64,000 nucleotides of DNA from Luteitalea sp. (GCA_009377605.1 WHTT01000021.1:17466-81465); one strand, 5' to 3'; shown: positions 43,238-51,358, numbered from the stretch's first letter. Numbers and translations are program-made. The notes: generated by a model not told the origin, from the sequence alone.

Positions 43238-43555
43238 CGCGCGGCCACGGTCCTGGTTGAGATGGGTCCGAGCCCGGACGCCGACGCTCAACGGAGTCCC
43301 ACCGGGCGGCCATGCCGGCTCGGCGATAGGCGGGCCCGCTTGCCGCGAGGGCCAGTTTCAGGTAGCATCACGCCCGGTTCACCTGAAGCACAGTGTTGGT
43401 CCGTCGCGTTGGTGCGCGGCATACCCTGTGCGCACGCGCGTACCGGGCGGTGTCCCCTCGCGCGGCACTCCGCCGAGGGGACTTGGGCGGGTGCCAGAGG
43501 GCCCGTGCAACCCCGGTGGAGAGACTGACCAGTCACTTCAACCTGGAGGGAACGC
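43238..43555 (+). other. 318-bp spacer without a convincing gene
   Basis: Between the amidohydrolase stop and the GlsB/YeaQ-type gene. Several short frames exist on both strands, but none has protein-like composition or a matching ribosome site. The last bases (CAACCTGGAGGGAACGC) form a strong ribosome-binding site for the next gene, and the spacer probably carries its promoter. No repeat array is present. Confidence 0.6.
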
Positions 43556-43810
43556 ATGGCAGCTTTCGTCTGGTGGATTTTGTTTGGCCTGGTTGCCGGT
43601 GCACTCGCAAAGCTCATCATGCCCGGCAAGGATCCAGGAGGGATCCTGATCACGATCCTCTTGGGCATCGCCGGAGCGATCGTCGGTGGTTTCATTGGCA
43701 CCGCGCTCGGGTTCGGGTCGGTCACGGGGTTCAACTTCGTGAGCATGATCCTAGCCGTCGTCGGCGCCATCCTGCTACTTTGGATCTACCGCATGCTCAA
43801 GCGATCGTAG
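43556..43810 (+). CDS. GlsB/YeaQ/YmgE-family membrane protein
   Basis: 84 aa, three membrane helices rich in glycine: WWILFGLVAGALAKLIMP, ILITILLGIAGAIVGGFIG and FVSMILAVVGAILLLWIYRM. It has the family signature GLVAGALAKL and the conserved PGKDPGG loop between helices 1 and 2. The family is called transglycosylase-associated, but the function is unproven; members are often induced by envelope or osmotic stress. A strong ribosome-binding site lies upstream and a hairpin terminator downstream, so it is monocistronic. Confidence 0.92.
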   Translation: MAAFVWWILFGLVAGALAKLIMPGKDPGGILITILLGIAGAIVGGFIGTALGFGSVTGFNFVSMILAVVGAILLLWIYRMLKRS

Positions 43811-43840
43811 GGTCGACCGTCGCCTCTCCGACGTTGGACG

Positions 43841-43875
43841 CGCCAGCGGGTTGCGAGCCCGCTGGCGTTTGCTTT
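43841..43875 (+). terminator. Rho-independent terminator
   Basis: The stem CGCCAGCGGG (43841-43850) pairs perfectly with CCCGCTGGCG (43858-43867) around a 7-base loop and is followed by TTTGCTTTC. It lies 30 bases after the GlsB/YeaQ-type stop. Confidence 0.85.
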
Positions 43876-44079
43876 CTCCCGCCTCTGAGGGAGAGATTCG
43901 TCTTGGCTTCGGCCGGGAACACTGCGGCCGGGCTGGTTTCGTCAGCTCGTACGGGTAACGCGGCGGCTTCCCCGGCCCCGAATTCAGGAGCTGCGTGTGG
44001 TATCCTCGTACGGCTGCGCACGCTGCTCGGCGAGGCAGTTGGCTGACTTCGCCTGGCGAGACACACCTTCCCTCGAACA

Positions 44080-44155
44080 GTCCCCGTCGTCCAGAGGCCC
44101 AGGACGCGGCCCTTTCAAGGCTGAAACACGGGTTCGAATCCCGTCGGGGACGCCA
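44080..44155 (+). tRNA. tRNA-Glu (anticodon UUC), CCA encoded
   Basis: A complete cloverleaf: acceptor stem GTCCCCG (44080-44086) with CGGGGAC (44145-44151), discriminator G, encoded CCA (44153-44155). D-arm GTCC..GGAC, anticodon stem CGGCC..GGCTG with the loop CTTTCAA giving anticodon TTC, and T-loop GGTTCGAATCC. Its 3' end is the integration site of the element that follows: exact or partial copies of it recur at 44237, 57769 and 59803. Confidence 0.97.
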
Positions 44156-44158
44156 ACG
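44135..44158 (+). repeat. Attachment-type repeat copy 1 (inside tRNA-Glu 3' end)
   Basis: 24 bases covering the T-arm, acceptor stem and CCA end of tRNA-Glu plus three bases beyond. An identical 24-base copy is at 44237-44260; a 17-base copy is at 57769-57785 and a 13-base exact core at 59806-59818. Confidence 0.85.
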
Positions 44159-44189
44159 TCCTTGCGACGCTTCGGCCGTTGGCGTCCCC
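44146..44189 (+). repeat. 13-bp perfect inverted repeat at the tRNA end
   Basis: GGGGACGCCAACG (44146-44158, the acceptor-stem end) and its exact complement CGTTGGCGTCCCC (44177-44189) are separated by 18 bases. On the RNA level the hairpin would compete with the tRNA acceptor stem; on DNA it may be a crossover arm or an old insertion scar. Confidence 0.7.
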
Positions 44190-44236
44190 ACCGGTCTTCC
44201 CGTTGGCGGCGCGCTCTGCGAGCGCCCCAGCGGCAC

Positions 44237-44260
44237 CGAATCCCGTCGGGGACGCCAACG
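44237..44260 (+). repeat. Attachment-type repeat copy 2
   Basis: Exact 24-base duplicate of 44135-44158, 102 bases downstream and close to the recombinase 3' end. In antisense it encodes the SPTGF sequence that typically ends recombinases of tRNA-integrated elements. Two copies on the left side suggest two rounds of insertion. Confidence 0.85.
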
Positions 44261-45913
44261 CCTTTGGAAACAACACGCCGCTGAAAACCCTGCCCAGTGT
44301 GAGACTTGCCGTGAGTTCGTACGCGCGACCCTCGTCGGTCGGCGTCAGTGTGATGCGACCGTCGATCAATTTCTGGACCACTTGCCGGCTCCAGCCGACT
44401 TGACGACGCAGGAGGATCGCCACTCGGTGAGCCGTGCCCGCACCTGCCGCTCGAGCATCCGTCGATCGGTCTTCGCGAGGTGCGCTGGGGCTGTCAGGAC
44501 TTCGAGTTCGCGCGTGAGGCCCGCCAGCCGTGCTTCCCGTTCACGCAGCGCCGCGACGAGCGACGGCACGTCGCCGCCACCTACAATCGCCGACGTAAGG
44601 CGGGCAACTTCGAGTTGAAACAGCGACCGCTCGCGTTCCAACTCATCCCGCGGTATGTCGGTCGGCTGCGCTGCCAGCGCCTTCAGTTGGTCCACAACCC
44701 GCCTCGTCACATCTTCGAGCACGTCTGTACTGAGAACGTCCGCCTCGAGCATGTCGAACAACGCCGCATCGACCGCCTCCAACGGAACCTCGAGGTGGTT
44801 GGTGCACACCGTCCGCCCACGCACGTGATAGCTGGAACAGGCGTACCACGCCGTCCGTTTGCGCCCGCTCGCCCGTGTCCGGACAATGATGCTGCCGCCA
44901 CATTGCCCGCAACGCGCGAGCCCTGAGAGCAGATACTTGCTGGCCACACCGTTCGGTGGTCTGCCCCACAACCGGCCTCCGGTGCCGCGCACGTAGGTTT
45001 CCCGCGATCCGGCGAGGCGGGCGTGCGCCGCGTTCCACAGGTCGTCAGAAACGATCCGGAGTTCGGGCGCGGAGAGCCGCAACCACTCAGCCTCTGGCGT
45101 CGACCGCTGTTCCTTGATGCCCCACTGGTTCCGCTTCTTGGTTCGGTTCCAGACAATCTCGCCTCGATACAGCGGGCGGTAAAGGATCGCCCGCACGGAC
45201 GACGGTGCCCAGCCCTTCGGCCGTTGCTGCTGTGGGCGTGGGCAGACAGCGCCGTCGGCGTTCAGGGCAACCGCGATCGCGCGAAGCCCATGGCCCTGCC
45301 CGCACAGCTCAAAGATTCGCCGAATGACGGCCGCCTCTGACTCGTTGATGCGACGTTCGACATGAGACCGGCACGGCTGGCCATCCGGACCGGGCGTCAT
45401 GATGTCGATGTTGTCGTAACCGAACACCCGGCCGCCGGTGACCTGCCCCGCCCTCGCTTTGCGGAGCATGGCATCGTAGGTGCGCTGGCGGGCCTTCTCT
45501 CGCTCGAGCTCGTCGGCGAACGCGGTGACGGACAGCATGAGCTTGTCCGTGCGGCTGTCGAGCGTTCGTTCCCGGTCCTCCAAGTAGAAGAACACCCGAA
45601 CGCCAGCCGTCACGAGCTGCATGAGCGCGTAGGCGGTCTCGATCGACTCGCGGCCCAGGCGCGATTCCTCCGACATGATCAAGACCTGGAACTTCGGATG
45701 GGGTTTCAACGCGTTCATCAGCCGCAGGAAGTCCGGCCGAGTGGCGAACTCCGCTCCGCTGATGTTGTCGTCGCTGAAGAGGCAGTCGTCCGCCACCGTC
45801 CACCCCTTGCGCGTGGCATAGGCTTTGGCGTGCTCGATTTGCCAGGTGACGGACTTCGCTTCCTCCGACACCGCCGCTGACACAGGGCTTTTCCGCGCGT
45901 AGATGGCCGCGAA

Positions 45914-46108
45914 TCATGGCCTGCGTTCCTTTCCGCTCCGCTTGCGCTCCGCCTTCAACGCGCCTTGCGCCTGCAACCACGCCTGAAGAGCGCGCCGTAC
46001 CTGTTCACCTTTCGGTGTCCCGTGGCGCTCGGTCACGACGTCCATCGCCGCGCGAATCGTTGGGCTGAGGCGAACGGTCAGGATATAGTCCTTCTGGTCC
46101 CCAGGCAT
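45914..46108 (-). CDS. Ribbon-helix-helix DNA-binding protein
   Basis: 64 aa. QKDYILTVRLSPTIRAAMDV forms the beta strand and first helix of a CopG/Arc-like fold, then GTPKGEQVRRALQAWLQ the second helix; the tail is Lys/Arg-rich. It probably represses its own promoter and the recombinase next to it. It stops at TGA 45914-45916, directly before the catalytic codons of the recombinase and in the same frame, so loss of a stop or start here may once have linked the two. Confidence 0.75.
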   Translation of the reverse strand: MPGDQKDYILTVRLSPTIRAAMDVVTERHGTPKGEQVRRALQAWLQAQGALKAERKRSGKERRP

Positions 46109-46184
46109 GTGGCTAGTGTAATACTGCGGCTACTTGGGTGTCAACTGTCTTCGACAGCGATGTGAGAAAGTGGAGAGCAGTGGA

Positions 46185-46379
46185 ATGACGAGGAGAGAAG
46201 CGGCGGACCTCACGGTCGGCGATCGCATCGTGTGGGACTCGCCGAGTCCACGGGCGCGGCTGGCCGCCGGGACGATCGTCGGTCGCGGGTCGACGTCCCT
46301 CACGATCGGGTGGGACGATGCCGACTACTACCCGGTGTACGACCTGGATGATTGTGCGTTCCTGACGAGGGCATCATGA
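46185..46379 (+). CDS. Small protein of unknown function (64 aa)
   Basis: MTRREAADLTVGDRIVWDSP starts a small beta-rich protein with TIVGRGSTSLTIGWDDADYY, reminiscent of SH3-like barrels of phage-encoded proteins. ATG 46185 has the purine-rich GGAGAGCAGTGGA in front. It is divergent from the ribbon-helix-helix gene, and its end overlaps the next, convergent gene by six bases. No function is assignable. Confidence 0.6.
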   Translation: MTRREAADLTVGDRIVWDSPSPRARLAAGTIVGRGSTSLTIGWDDADYYPVYDLDDCAFLTRAS

Positions 46380-47252
46380 AGGACGTTGGGAGATCGCCGA
46401 AAGCACGGCGCCATGAGTATCAACGGCCTTGACCACTTGGTACCACAGTTGGCGCCGCGCGGTTTCTGCAGCCGTCCACTGCTCAATCGTTGCCGTTTGC
46501 CCCGCCACGTCGCTACGGGCGACAGCCTCAAAGGTAGCGCGAATCCCCGCTAGCTCCGCGCCGTACGCGTCCTGGATCGCGGTCATGGTTTGCCGCACAC
46601 CAGGATCATTCAGCTCTTGTACGAGCTTGTCGAAGTCGCGCAAGGTGACGGCGAGCGCCATAAGCTGCGGAGTCGTATCCGAAATCCACTGTTCCCCTGA
46701 GACCGCGTCATCGCCGTAGCCGTTCGCGATCGCTTCCACGATCGTCCCCCAGCGATCGACCGGTTCCGCAATCCGCTCAAGGATGGTGGCATCATGCGCA
46801 GAGATTGATGTCGCAGCAGCCCCGTACGCGGTGGCCACGCGCTGTTCGTGACGCTCCGTCTCACGACTCTCCTGAGCGTAACCCGCAGCGAACCCGAGAG
46901 CGCTGCCGATGACAATCATCACTTGCGCCACTCCACCCCAATGCCCCCGCGGGTCACGCGTCGCACTTCGCCAGGTCCCAATAGCCGCCGTCAGCCAGTA
47001 CGCTAGACACACCGCAATACCCACGACCGTGACCGTGAGCGTGGTCGCAGCGCTGATGCGGCCAGTCTCCTCAAGCGCTGTGAAGACGGCGCTGAGACCA
47101 TCGTAGCCCTTGGAAACGATTAGGCCGCCAAGAACCCAGCACCCCCAATAAGCCACGGGCAACGAAAAGTGCCCGCGCCAAAGGCGCCGTGGCACCTCCC
47201 GGAGCCGTCCCCAAGCGTCACTTACCTCCCACGGGATCGTGTTTGTCGTCAT
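46374..47252 (-). CDS. Membrane protein with coiled cytoplasmic/external domain, unknown function
   Basis: 292 aa. The first 130 residues contain three hydrophobic segments (FSLPVAYWGCWVLGGLIVSK, TLTVTVVGIAVCLAYWLTAA, QVMIVIGSALGFAAGYAQES). The remaining 160 residues are predicted helical and charged (ATAYGAAATSISAHDATILE, TLRDFDKLVQELNDPGVRQT). I recognise no family. It is cargo of the element and could be a phage-defence or exclusion membrane protein, but nothing in the sequence proves it. Confidence 0.6.
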   Translation of the reverse strand: MTTNTIPWEVSDAWGRLREVPRRLWRGHFSLPVAYWGCWVLGGLIVSKGYDGLSAVFTALEETGRISAATTLTVTVVGIAVCLAYWLTAAIGTWRSATRDPRGHWGGVAQVMIVIGSALGFAAGYAQESRETERHEQRVATAYGAAATSISAHDATILERIAEPVDRWGTIVEAIANGYGDDAVSGEQWISDTTPQLMALAVTLRDFDKLVQELNDPGVRQTMTAIQDAYGAELAGIRATFEAVARSDVAGQTATIEQWTAAETARRQLWYQVVKAVDTHGAVLSAISQRPS

Positions 47253-47462
47253 CGAATTTGTCTCGTCTCTCTTTCCGGATGCGGCATAAGCTCAGCAATG
47301 TAAACGCTGGGAGGCCGCCTAACCGAACACCCAACAGTCCTGCCACGTGCGCAGACGCGATCACAAAGCGAATCTGCGATCCTGGCCTCGGCATGCCGCC
47401 GAGATGGCGCCAACCGAACATCGTGGCGCGACTTTGATCGGGGTCGACATGTTATAGCAATC

Positions 47463-47870
47463 GTGCGATACTCCATCGTGCCACCCACCACGGTCCTGAT
47501 CTTCTGTGAGCGTGACGGGACCGTGCCGTTGCTGGCGTGGCTTGACAAGATCCCGACGAAGGCACGCCTCAAGTGTCGCGTTCGGCTCGGGCGATTAGCG
47601 GAACTCGGCCACGAGCTCCGGCGGCCAGAAGCCGACTTCCTCCGTGATGGGATCTACGAGCTGCGTGTCAGCTTTGGTGGCGTGAACTACCGGATGCTGT
47701 ACTTCTTCCACGAAGGGCGCGCGGTCGTCTCGCATGGCCTGACGAAGGAAGCGGCGGTCCCGCCTATTGAGATTGACCGCACGCTCGGACATCGGCGAGC
47801 GTTCACTGCTGATCCGGCCCGGCACACGGCGGCCGAGGAAGAGGAGGACGACGATGGCACGCACCACTGA
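47463..47870 (+). CDS. Toxin of the RelE/Gp49 (HigB) type
   Basis: 135 aa. The core reads CERDGTVPLLAWLDKIPTKA, RLGRLAELGHELRRPEADFL and GIYELRVSFGGVNYRMLYFF, the pattern of phage-derived Gp49-like/HigB mRNA interferases. A Glu/Asp-rich tail follows. The next gene, overlapping by 17 bases, is a helix-turn-helix antitoxin, the HigB-HigA order. The start GTG 47463 is tentative. It probably stabilises the element. Confidence 0.82.
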   Translation: MRYSIVPPTTVLIFCERDGTVPLLAWLDKIPTKARLKCRVRLGRLAELGHELRRPEADFLRDGIYELRVSFGGVNYRMLYFFHEGRAVVSHGLTKEAAVPPIEIDRTLGHRRAFTADPARHTAAEEEEDDDGTHH

Positions 47871-48183
47871 CGCGTTGAAGATGCTGGACCAGCGCTACAA
47901 GTTCGATCCGGTGGCCCTAGACGAAGAGCGATTCCATGCGCAGGTCGCCCTCTTGATTCATGACCTGCGGGAGGAAGCCGGCCTGACCCAGCAGGAGCTC
48001 GCCGAGCGTGTCGGGACGACACAGTCCGTCATCAGCCGGCTCGAGGACGCGGATTACGAAGGGCACTCCCTGCAGATGCTGTCGCGCGTCGCGCACGCGC
48101 TGGACCGAAAGATCACCCTCACGGTTGACGCGGAGCCCGCACCGACACGCCGACGCCGGCAGCTCACGGGAACGCGTGGGTGA
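47854..48183 (+). CDS. XRE-family antitoxin (HigA-like)
   Basis: 109 aa with a helix-turn-helix DNA-binding domain: VALLIHDLREEAGLTQQELA, GTTQSVISRLEDADYEGHSL, QMLSRVAHALDRKITLTVD. It lies directly behind and overlaps the Gp49-type toxin gene, so it is most likely its antitoxin and autorepressor. Its basic tail (PTRRRRQLTGTRG) is unusual. Confidence 0.85.
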   Translation: MARTTDALKMLDQRYKFDPVALDEERFHAQVALLIHDLREEAGLTQQELAERVGTTQSVISRLEDADYEGHSLQMLSRVAHALDRKITLTVDAEPAPTRRRRQLTGTRG

Positions 48184-48268
48184 CACGAAGAAACGGCAGG
48201 CGCGCGACATTGCGGCGGCGCGGGTGCGCTGGCACGACGACAAGCGGCGCAAGACCAAGGAGCGATGA
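48176..48268 (+). CDS. Possible 30-aa basic peptide
   Basis: A GTG at 48176 overlaps the antitoxin stop and opens a frame GDTKKRQARDIAAARVRWHD ending DKRRKTKER, with its stop at the next gene's ATG. The tight packing suggests translation, but the peptide is short and the call is weak. Confidence 0.25.
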   Translation: MGDTKKRQARDIAAARVRWHDDKRRKTKER

Positions 48269-48600
48269 CCATGGCGCTCACACGCGCGTTCAAAGACACG
48301 GTGCAGGCGCGACTGCAACACGACGCGGCGTTTCGCCGCGAGCTGCTGCGCGAGAGCGTGGAATGTCTGGTGACCGGCGATCTCCCCACAGGCAAAGCCC
48401 TCCTGCGCGACTACATCAACGCCACCGTCGGGTTCGAGGCGCTGGGGGGCGCGCTGCGGAAATCGCCGAAGAGCCTGATGCGGATGCTCAGCCCGTCCGG
48501 GAACCCGCGGGCGCGGAACCTCGTGGACGTGTTGGTCTACCTGCAACAGGCGGAGCGGCTCGCGTTCACGGTCACGGCACGCCGGCGGCGCGCCGCGTAA
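48265..48600 (+). CDS. DNA-binding regulator associated with toxin-antitoxin loci
   Basis: 111 aa. FKDTVQARLQHDAAFRRELL, TGDLPTGKALLRDYINATVG and LRKSPKSLMRMLSPSGNPRA are characteristic of a family of helix-turn-helix-like proteins usually found as antidote partners of HigB/RelE toxins. There is no toxin gene directly next to it except the pair upstream. The start ATG 48265 overlaps the preceding short frame by four bases. Confidence 0.75.
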   Translation: MTMALTRAFKDTVQARLQHDAAFRRELLRESVECLVTGDLPTGKALLRDYINATVGFEALGGALRKSPKSLMRMLSPSGNPRARNLVDVLVYLQQAERLAFTVTARRRRAA

Positions 48601-48630
48601 CACGGTGCCGCGTCGAGAAAGGGGACGCCC

Positions 48631-48945
48631 ATGATGTCGCGTGCGAAGACGACCATTAACGCGCCGAGCTCCGTCGTCGAACTGAAGCGTCCGCCGACGC
48701 ATCCGGGGGAAATGCTGCTCGAGGAGTTCCTTAAGCCACTCAAGATGACCCAGGTTGAGGCCGCGCGGCGCTTGGCCATGCCCCTGACCCGGCTGAATGA
48801 GGTGATCCGCGGGAAGCGGGGCGTCACGGCGAACACCGCGATCCGGCTCGCACGGCTCTTTAAGACCACACCGGAGTTCTGGATGGGCCTGCAGGCGGAC
48901 TGGGATCTCTGGCATGCCGCGCGTGAGCTCCGGCAGGCGAGCTGA
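48631..48945 (+). CDS. HigA-family antitoxin
   Basis: 104 aa. RPPTHPGEMLLEEFLKPLKM, TQVEAARRLAMPLTRLNEVI and RGKRGVTANTAIRLARLF are the HigA signature, ending in FWMGLQADWDLWHAARELR. In most loci higB precedes higA; here the preceding gene is another regulator, so this is an orphan or shares the upstream toxin. It is the third antitoxin-type gene within 1.1 kb. Confidence 0.88.
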   Translation: MMSRAKTTINAPSSVVELKRPPTHPGEMLLEEFLKPLKMTQVEAARRLAMPLTRLNEVIRGKRGVTANTAIRLARLFKTTPEFWMGLQADWDLWHAARELRQAS

Positions 48946-48969
48946 GAGGCTTGCACCCTGAGAAGGGGA

Positions 48970-49596
48970 ATGACTTACTTTGACGCGCGACGTGCTGAGG
49001 AGCTGTTCAGACTTTATCGACAGTTGGCGCTCGACTACTGGGCTGCCGTTGAACCCATCGAGCGCGGACCCGGGTCGATGGAGGGGCCAGAGGCACCTAC
49101 GCACTCGGAGACCGAGACTTCGCGGCCTCTTCGGCAAGAGATCATGATGCTTCTGCCACAAGTTGAGTACTGGGCGGACTGCCTCGGCGTCAGTGTGCGC
49201 GGCGAGAGTCACCCTCCTTCAGAAGTCCGCGGGCCGATAATTCCGTTCAACTTCCTCGCCTGCGTCACAGACCAGTGGGTAGGCTACAAGTGCGTTTCAA
49301 GAGATGACGTTGTCGATGCGGTCGACCGGTGCATCGGTGCGGCAGACTTCGCCAAGCGTGCCATTCTAGCTCGCTTGCTGAAGCCGTGGTGCTGGCTGGT
49401 GGACGTGCCCGCGCTGCTCGTCGGCTGGCCCTTCCACGTCATGCGGAAGGCCGGAGTGCCGGACGCGTTCGTTGAGAGCACGGGCGCGCAGATCGCCAAG
49501 GTAATCCTCACGGCACTGCTTTGGCTGGCTGGATTCGTCTACGCCGTTTATCAAACTGGCCTAGCCGCAGCAATACAGGCGACGCTGGCTGAGTGA
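48970..49596 (+). CDS. Protein with C-terminal membrane segment, unknown function
   Basis: 208 aa. The soluble N-terminal 150 residues (LFRLYRQLALDYWAAVEPIE, FNFLACVTDQWVGYKCV) resemble no family I can name. The C-terminus has two hydrophobic stretches (WCWLVDVPALLVGWPF and ILTALLWLAGFVYAVYQTGL). It probably belongs to the cargo of the element. Confidence 0.6.
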   Translation: MTYFDARRAEELFRLYRQLALDYWAAVEPIERGPGSMEGPEAPTHSETETSRPLRQEIMMLLPQVEYWADCLGVSVRGESHPPSEVRGPIIPFNFLACVTDQWVGYKCVSRDDVVDAVDRCIGAADFAKRAILARLLKPWCWLVDVPALLVGWPFHVMRKAGVPDAFVESTGAQIAKVILTALLWLAGFVYAVYQTGLAAAIQATLAE

Positions 49597-49869
49597 GGAA
49601 GCGCAGTAAACTGACATCGGCGGCTAGGGTCGCTCCCGAAGACGCGCTCTCCTGGCGCGGTGCCGCCGACTTCCCTTCCAGGAGGCTGCAACAGGAGGCA
49701 GCTACGTGGGTAGTGCGGTGGGCGTTCCCTCCCGAACACGCCCTGACCGAAAAGCCTACTGGGGGGGCTGCGCTCGGAGAAGCGACGCGTTGGGTGGTGT
49801 CTGTTCGCGGAGTATGTCTTCACGCTGCGCCCCGAGGCCTGGGACAACTTCGTCAACGCAGCCGGACCC

Positions 49870-50367
49870 TTGGAGCGAGCCTGGAACCACGCGGCTCGTT
49901 ACTCGTTCTCCCGAGGGTATCGCCTTCACGAAAATGGCACCTGGCACAACCGTCAGGGCCAGCTTGTCCCCGAGGCCGCTCACGCGCACGAACGATTCGA
50001 GAAGCTTTGCAGAGAGTTGGCTGACGTCCTCGAGAACGAAGGACACCTCCCCTCGAACGGCGACCATCAAGCGTGGTTCCTGCCGCTGCTCTTCTTTGCG
50101 CGTCTAGACCATCTCGTCAGCGGAGCCAATCAACCTTCCCCGCGGGTCTTGAGGACCTTTCAGTCCCCGTGGTTTGATGACCGCATCCTGAAGCGCAACT
50201 GCGAGTGGCTGGCTCGGTGCTACGTCTTCAGCGAGAAGCCGAAGGATATTGCAGGCAAGACAGGCGAGAAGGTTCGAACGGTTAGGGAAGCCCTTCGAGA
50301 CACCGCCCTGCTTCTAGATCTTCCACGTCCGGATCGTCGCGGCAGACCTTCAGACGATTCACTCTAA
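49870..50367 (+). CDS. Unknown protein with C-terminal helix-turn-helix-like end
   Basis: 165 aa from TTG 49870. HAHERFEKLCRELADVLENE, HQAWFLPLLFFARLDHLV and KRNCEWLARCYVFSEKPKDI (a regulator-like C-terminus) are visible. In the same frame, protein-like residues (LFAEYVFTLRPEAWDNFVNA) continue upstream to a stop at 49744, with no start codon, while the upstream region is open in a different frame. A frameshift near the G-run at 49761-49767 is therefore likely, and the true gene may start near 49593. Confidence 0.45.
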   Translation: MERAWNHAARYSFSRGYRLHENGTWHNRQGQLVPEAAHAHERFEKLCRELADVLENEGHLPSNGDHQAWFLPLLFFARLDHLVSGANQPSPRVLRTFQSPWFDDRILKRNCEWLARCYVFSEKPKDIAGKTGEKVRTVREALRDTALLLDLPRPDRRGRPSDDSL

Positions 50368-50496
50368 GTAGCACGACGCCCGAGAGTTTCCGTCTCATCA
50401 CAGTCAAACCGGTGTCGGTTTTATTCGACACTTATTGTGTTCTCGGCAACGCTGCATAGACGTCGGGAGACGATGCAGGCATCTTCAGAGATCACC

Positions 50497-50735
50497 ATGG
50501 ATACCAAAGCGCGGGCGCTCACCGAAGCGGCAGCGGCGCAGTACATCGGGATGTCCCGGGCGTGGCTACGTTGTTCGCGTAGCCATGGGGGCGGACGGGT
50601 GCGCCGACGTTCCTGAAGATTGGTCGTGTGGTGAGATACCTCCGCGAAGACCTGGACGATTGGCTTGAGCGGCGTCACATCGAGCCCGCGATCCCCGTCG
50701 TCGGCGGTCGCGATGGGGAGGTCATGTCCCCGTAA
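50497..50735 (+). pseudogene. AlpA/excisionase-like helix-turn-helix gene, frameshifted
   Basis: From ATG 50497: LTEAAAAQYIGMSRAWLR, then in another frame PTFLKIGRVVRYLREDLDDW, LERRHIEPAIPVVGG, ending GEVMSP. Together these make a complete HTH_17/AlpA-type protein (winged helix, about 80 aa). The shift lies in the G-rich stretch 50587-50600, where one base appears to be missing. Such proteins control excision or the early genes of integrated elements, and this one precedes the replication-like genes. Confidence 0.75.
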
Positions 50736-50743
50736 ACGACGAA

Positions 50744-50777
50744 GCCCGCGAGTCAGGCGTGGGGCCGGCTCGCGGGC
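50744..50777 (+). promoter_or_regulatory. 9-bp hairpin in the spacer
   Basis: GCCCGCGAG (50744-50752) pairs with CTCGCGGGC (50769-50777) around 16 bases, just after the AlpA-like stop. No T-run follows, so it may be an attenuator or mRNA end rather than a terminator. Confidence 0.5.
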
Positions 50778-50796
50778 GATGGTGACGAGGTGGACC

Positions 50797-51189
50797 GTGA
50801 ATGAATCCGATCGTATCGCAACTGTAGCCGATCGAGAAGCGACCATCCGCCCCGAGGCACTTCTTGCGCTCGATTTTCTGCTCGGGCGTGGCGCTGAACT
50901 CGTCGACGAGGCTGGCGCACGTGACGCGCTGTACGGTTTGTGGCTAGCAAGGTTGCGATCCATGCGCGGCTTTATTCGGACGAGGCCGCGCAGAATCAGC
51001 GCCACACGGGAGCTGTGGCGTGAGCGACGGCCCGGTCACGACGACCGATGTCGTCCTCAAGAGCGAGAACCTCGACACCTTCGACGCCATCGAGACGCCA
51101 TGGCCGCGAGACTATCGCGACCTAGCCATCGAGACGCTCAGCGAAGACATCTTGAGAGCCGAGGCCGGGTACGTGGACGCACTCCGTGA
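50797..51189 (+). CDS. Small protein, C-terminus uncertain
   Basis: From GTG 50797: NESDRIATVADREATIRPEA, LLALDFLLGRGAELVDEAG, LYGLWLARLRSMRGFIRTRP. The rest, overlapping the next gene by 170 bases in another frame, does not look like protein, so a frameshift near 50985-51015 may have removed the original stop at 51021-51023 (a GTGA overlap with the next start). Function unknown. Confidence 0.4.
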   Translation: MNESDRIATVADREATIRPEALLALDFLLGRGAELVDEAGARDALYGLWLARLRSMRGFIRTRPRRISATRELWRERRPGHDDRCRPQEREPRHLRRHRDAMAARLSRPSHRDAQRRHLESRGRVRGRTP

Positions 51190-51358
51190 CGCGGAAGCGT
51201 ATCGCGCACTCGCTCAGCGCGCGATCGAGGCCCTCGCGGCCCAACACGTCGAGCGCGAGCAATCACAAAAACGCCACCAGCAGCTCCTCGAGGAACATCG
51301 GCGTCTCGCTGACCAGTACCCGCACCTGCGCGAGCAGACCATGCGGGAGGTAGCGTGA
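51020..51358 (+). CDS. Coiled-coil accessory protein of the replication region
   Basis: 112 aa from GTG 51020. DAIETPWPRDYRDLAIETLS, then a long helix YRALAQRAIEALAAQHVERE and QSQKRHQQLLEEHRRLADQY, predicted coiled coil. It overlaps the ATPase gene by four bases, so it is translated with it. No named family; in similar elements such a protein often sits in front of a RepA-like ATPase. Confidence 0.65.
   Translation: MSDGPVTTTDVVLKSENLDTFDAIETPWPRDYRDLAIETLSEDILRAEAGYVDALRDAEAYRALAQRAIEALAAQHVEREQSQKRHQQLLEEHRRLADQYPHLREQTMREVA

Larger units (their letters stand above)
44115..45913 (-). pseudogene. Large serine recombinase, broken at both ends
   Basis: The body (45883 down to 44366) is a large serine recombinase: resolvase domain with SEESRLGRESIETAYALMQL and DELEREKARQRTYDAMLRKA, the recombinase domain (GWAPSSVRAILYRPLYRGEI), and the zinc ribbon (GLARCGQCGGSIIV, then CSSYHVRGRTVCTN). 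The catalytic start AAIYARKS, with the Ser codon at 45887-45889, is in frame but lies between a TGA (45914-45916) and the first start codon, GTG 45883; no start precedes it. Near 44420 a one-base loss shifts the frame: the native C-terminus (LLRRQVGWSRQVVQKLIDGR, then LASPTGF) continues in another frame into the tRNA antisense. It is probably the element's integrase, now inactive. Confidence 0.8.

Noticed and set aside
43262..43528. Rightward 88-codon frame in the spacer before the GlsB/YeaQ-type gene
   Set aside because: Arg/Pro/Gly-rich with no ribosome site and no resemblance to a protein family.
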